Source: Pedobacter terrae | GTDB lineage: Bacteria > Bacteroidota > Bacteroidia > Sphingobacteriales > Sphingobacteriaceae | DNA: 64,000 nt | Reading direction: 5' to 3' | Assembly: GCF_900100705.1 (NCBI RefSeq) | Contig: NZ_FNCH01000001.1 | Span: forward strand, 261,163 to 325,162 | Shown: piece by piece, positions 61,057 to 64,000 of the stretch | How the letters are laid out: each line of letters starts with the position of its first letter | How positions within the stretch are numbered: the first letter of the stretch is position 1 | Notes under the pieces: generated by a model | Database searches by the model: none | Told to the model about the DNA's origin: nothing | Seen by the model: the letters and a program-made list of their open reading frames with translations, nothing else | Program-made: the position numbers and the translations under genes

Positions 61057-62349
61057 ATGAATTTCGAAAATACCCTATCATTTGCTCGGCTACAGGATGA
61101 GGCTGATCAGCTCCATCACTTCAGGTCTCAATTCTTATTTCCACAACACAATGGGAGAGATTTTATCTATCTGTGTGGCAATTCGTTAGGTCTTCAGCCT
61201 AAAGTGGCAGCAGAAGTTGTGCAAGGGCAGCTTAACAACTGGGCCAACTATGCTGTGGAAGGTTGGTTTGATGGAGACGAACCATGGATGTTCTATCATA
61301 AAGCGCTGAAAAAGTTAATGGCTCCAATTGTTGGTGCATTTCCGTCGGAGGTTTGTCCGATGAATACGTTGACTGTAAACCTTCATTTATTAATGGTAAG
61401 CTTTTATCAGCCGAAAGGCAGGCGCTTCAAAATCATTATGGAAGGTGGGGCTTTTCCATCCGATCAATATGCAATAGAAAGTCAGGTGAGGTTTCACGGA
61501 TTCGATCCAAAAGAAGCCATTATAGAGGTTTTTCCAAAGGAGGGTGAGGAAATACTGCATACGGAAGATATTCTAGCTAAAATCAACGAAAATGCCAATG
61601 AAATCGCCCTGGTTTTATTTGGGGGAATAAATTATTACACCGGGCAATGGTATGATATGGAAACCATTACCAAAGCAGGACATGAAATAGGTGCAGTAGT
61701 AGGCTGGGACCTGGCGCATGCAGCCGGAAATGTTCCTGTAAAACTGCACGATTGGGATGTTGATTTTGCCTGTTGGTGTTCATACAAGTACCAAAATTCA
61801 GGTCCGGGTGGAATAAGCGGAATCTTTGTTCATGAAAAACATTTCGGCAACTCCGAACTGAACCGGTTTGCGGGATGGTGGGGTTATCAGGAAAGTAAGC
61901 GTTTTAAAATGGAAAAAGGCTTTGTTCCGGAAGCCGGGGCAGACGGTTGGCAGGTAAGTTGTACGCAGGTAATGCCGATGGCACTATATCATGCTTCGCT
62001 TCAGATTTTTGAACAAGCAGGTTTTATAGCGCCATTGAGAGAAAAAAGTATCACTTTAACAGCTTATTTAGAATTCATTGTAAACGAAATAAATAAAGAA
62101 TTAGGGGTAGCGCAATATCAAATTATCACACCGCAATTTTCGAAAGACAGAGGCGCGCAGTTATCCATCATTGCACAGCGTAATGGTAAACAGATTTTCG
62201 ATGGTTTAGTGGCTAACTACGTTCTGGGCGATTGGCGTGAACCTGATGTAATCCGCCTGAGTGCTGTACCGCTGTATAATTCTTTTGAAGATGTTTATCT
62301 GGCCGGACAAGCGCTCTTAAAAGTCAGTAAAGCAGTTTTGCAGTCATAA
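61057..62349 (+). CDS. kynU: Kynureninase
   Basis: 430-aa PLP enzyme that cleaves kynurenine or 3-hydroxykynurenine to anthranilate or 3-hydroxyanthranilate plus alanine. FLCGNSLGLQPK-like YLCGNSLGLQPK, TVNLHLLMVSFYQP, GWDLAHAAGNVP and the PLP lysine in CWCSYKYQNSGPGG are typical. No tryptophan dioxygenase or other kynurenine gene adjoins it. Bestrophin follows 34 bp later, so they may share a transcript. Confidence 0.95.
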   Translation: MNFENTLSFARLQDEADQLHHFRSQFLFPQHNGRDFIYLCGNSLGLQPKVAAEVVQGQLNNWANYAVEGWFDGDEPWMFYHKALKKLMAPIVGAFPSEVCPMNTLTVNLHLLMVSFYQPKGRRFKIIMEGGAFPSDQYAIESQVRFHGFDPKEAIIEVFPKEGEEILHTEDILAKINENANEIALVLFGGINYYTGQWYDMETITKAGHEIGAVVGWDLAHAAGNVPVKLHDWDVDFACWCSYKYQNSGPGGISGIFVHEKHFGNSELNRFAGWWGYQESKRFKMEKGFVPEAGADGWQVSCTQVMPMALYHASLQIFEQAGFIAPLREKSITLTAYLEFIVNEINKELGVAQYQIITPQFSKDRGAQLSIIAQRNGKQIFDGLVANYVLGDWREPDVIRLSAVPLYNSFEDVYLAGQALLKVSKAVLQS

Positions 62350-62383
62350 AGAAAAAGTACCTAATAAATATAAAATTCATTAA

Positions 62384-63244
62384 ATGATCAATTACAATCC
62401 CAAAGACTGGAGTACTTTCATTTTTCATATCGATAAAAGCGACACTTTTAGAAAGCTTTGGCCTTTAATGCTTGGGGTAGCTGCATTTTCGGGGCTGGTT
62501 GCTTATGCTGAATTAAATTACTTTCAGCTTTCTAAAACGAGCAATGTAACTAATATTGGGATGATGCATAGTTTATTGGGCTTTGTATTGTCGCTTTTAT
62601 TGGTTTTCAGAACGAATACCGCTTACGACAGGTGGTGGGAAGGCCGGAAATTGCTTGGGTCATTAACTAATGTAAGCCGTAACCTGGCCATAAAGATTAA
62701 ATCGCTTAAACTGACAGATGAGGATGTCCGCTTTTTTGAATACGGCATCCCTAAATATGCTTTTGCATTAAAAGAACATTTAAGAGAAAAGATGTATTTT
62801 GGTAAGAATAGTTTGCTGATAGAAGTGGAGGAAGGTAAACACGTTCCGAACCAGATAGCAGGTAGTTTAACCAACAGATTTTATGGATTGTTAGAAAAAG
62901 GTTCGATTTCGCAGGAGCAGTTTATTGTTCTTTCCAGTGACTTTAATCAGTTTACTGATATCTGTGGCGCCTGCGAAAGGATTAAAAACACGCCAATCCC
63001 GTTTTCTTACAGCGCATTTATTAAAAAGTTTATTTTTGTTTATGTAATTACTTTACCCTTTGGCTGGGTATTCAGTTTGGGTTATTTTGTGGTACCGATT
63101 GTTCCTTTTATCCTCTATGTATTAGCGAGTTTGGAGCTGATAGCTGAAGAAATAGAAAACCCATTTGGTTATGACGCGAATGATCTTCCGGTTGATCAGA
63201 TCTGTACCAATATCGAAAAACACGTGGGAGAAATTTTAGGCTGA
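62384..63244 (+). CDS. Bestrophin-family channel protein
   Basis: 286 aa: N-terminal and central hydrophobic helices (LWPLMLGVAAFSGLVAYAELNYF and HSLLGFVLSLLLVFRTNTAYDRWWEGRKLLG), then the C-terminal helices of the family (LPFGWVFSLGYFVVPIVPFILYVLASLE). NTAYDRWWEGR and ENPFGYDANDLP are bestrophin hallmarks. It likely forms pentameric anion or cation channels in the inner membrane. Its stop overlaps the next ATG (TGATG). Confidence 0.92.
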   Translation: MINYNPKDWSTFIFHIDKSDTFRKLWPLMLGVAAFSGLVAYAELNYFQLSKTSNVTNIGMMHSLLGFVLSLLLVFRTNTAYDRWWEGRKLLGSLTNVSRNLAIKIKSLKLTDEDVRFFEYGIPKYAFALKEHLREKMYFGKNSLLIEVEEGKHVPNQIAGSLTNRFYGLLEKGSISQEQFIVLSSDFNQFTDICGACERIKNTPIPFSYSAFIKKFIFVYVITLPFGWVFSLGYFVVPIVPFILYVLASLELIAEEIENPFGYDANDLPVDQICTNIEKHVGEILG

Positions 63245-64000
63245 TGATCAAAATTGCCTGGCATCCGCTTTACGCGCACCCTTTACCCGAGGGGCACCGT
63301 TTTCCGATGCTGAAATATGAATTGATCCCTGAACAGCTTTTGCATGAGGGAACAATAACGCCGCAGAATTTATTTAGTCCAGAGCCTGTTTCAGAAGATA
63401 TTATTCTTCTTGCTCACCAAAAGGCATATTGGGAACAGCTTAGAGATTTAACACTTCCTGCTAAAGAACAGAGACGGATCGGTTTCCCGCTAAATGCGCA
63501 GCTTGTAGAACGTGAACTAAGAATTACCCAGGGCACAATTGATGCAGCTCATTTTGCCATAAAAAATGGTATTGCCTTTAATGTTGCAGGAGGTACACAC
63601 CATGCAGGTAGTAATTGGGGTGAAGGTTTTTGTTTGTTGAACGATCAGGCAATTACTGCTAATTATTTGTTAAATAAAAATTTAGCTAATCGTATCTTAA
63701 TTATTGATTTAGATGTTCACCAGGGAAATGGTACTGCAGAAATCTTTCGAAATGAGGCGCGGGTATTTACTTTCTCCATGCATGGCGATAAAAATTTCCC
63801 TTTCAGAAAAGAAATTTCCAGTTTGGATGTTCCTTTAGATGATGGCGTAAAGGATGATGCATATCTGTCGGTTTTAAATGTTAATTTGAAAAGAGCTTTC
63901 GAAAGCGCCAAACCTGATTTTGTATTTTATTTAGCGGGAGTGGATGTACTTTCTACCGATAAATTGGGTAAACTGGCGTTAAGCAAAACGGCATGTAAGG
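63244..64000 (+). CDS. Histone-deacetylase-family protein, cut by the window end
   Basis: 252 complete codons are visible with no stop; the gene runs past base 64000. It opens MIKIAWHPLYAHPLPEGHRF and carries NVAGGTHHAGSNWGEGFCLL (the active-site His pair) and IDLDVHQGNGTAEIF (zinc-binding Asp-His), both typical of deacetylase or acetoin-utilisation-type amidohydrolases. The ATG overlaps the bestrophin stop. The missing part should include the remaining zinc Asp and the gate Tyr. Confidence 0.9.
   Translation, partial: MIKIAWHPLYAHPLPEGHRFPMLKYELIPEQLLHEGTITPQNLFSPEPVSEDIILLAHQKAYWEQLRDLTLPAKEQRRIGFPLNAQLVERELRITQGTIDAAHFAIKNGIAFNVAGGTHHAGSNWGEGFCLLNDQAITANYLLNKNLANRILIIDLDVHQGNGTAEIFRNEARVFTFSMHGDKNFPFRKEISSLDVPLDDGVKDDAYLSVLNVNLKRAFESAKPDFVFYLAGVDVLSTDKLGKLALSKTACK

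Overview
The window looks like chromosome of a Bacteroidota bacterium of the Sphingobacteriaceae, most likely Pedobacter or a close relative. The AT-rich base composition, TonB-dependent receptors, GatB and PurC types, the DNA-ligase-associated repair cassette and several -7 boxes of the form TAnnTTTG all point there. The genus is inferred from remembered protein similarity, not from a search. No rRNA, tRNA, phage, intact insertion sequence or CRISPR array was found. Nearly all of the DNA is a gene-dense core chromosome, with small intergenic repeat elements as the main accessory component.

0-14 kb: a TonB-dependent receptor, serine biosynthesis (serC-serA), a two-gene envelope unit flanked by two copies of a MITE-like repeat, SAM hydrolase divergent from PhoH, a decayed ORF, purC, a STAS protein, RNase Z, then an MCE/MlaD protein and two tandem N-acetylmuramoyl-L-alanine amidases. 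14-20 kb: lptD, cinA, a 2-oxoacid dehydrogenase E2, a ferritin-like protein and thioredoxin. 20-28 kb: the minus-strand repair cassette (exonuclease, ATP-dependent ligase, a 91-codon unknown ORF, Lhr-like helicase, PdeM phosphoesterase), divergent from a SatD-family/DUF3307 pair. Between them lie three 20-bp palindromes at exactly 28-bp intervals.

28-36 kb: a dipeptidyl peptidase IV-like protease and an operon of a helix-hairpin-helix protein that ends like an outer-membrane barrel, ComEC, an enoyl-CoA hydratase and a secreted protein. 36-50 kb: a MerR regulator, alaS, two paralogous Arg/His-rich secreted proteins, a DUF4143 ATPase with repeated operator-like sequences, gatB, a TlpA-like lipoprotein, an OmpR-type response regulator, an RluA-type pseudouridine synthase, a ClC transporter and an NtrC-type regulator. 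50-57 kb: a serine hydrolase, then a cobalamin riboswitch, a BtuB-like receptor and a DUF6580 membrane protein. After a terminator come a BtuF-like protein with no export signal, a sirtuin lacking the usual zinc cysteines, and a DUF71 PP-loop ATPase. 57-64 kb: small lipoprotein, Dabb and CrtA-like genes, a free-methionine sulfoxide reductase, alkyladenine glycosylase, a PPOX-family protein, kynureninase, bestrophin and a histone-deacetylase-family gene cut off by the window edge.

The most useful leads are the HHH/barrel-ComEC operon as a possible DNA-uptake route, the shared triple-palindrome control region of the repair cassette and the SatD pair, and the two-part B12-associated locus. Several small features are easily missed: a 40-aa ORF placed exactly before a terminator, the 91-codon ORF in the ligase cassette, and a frameshifted relic between purC and phoH.
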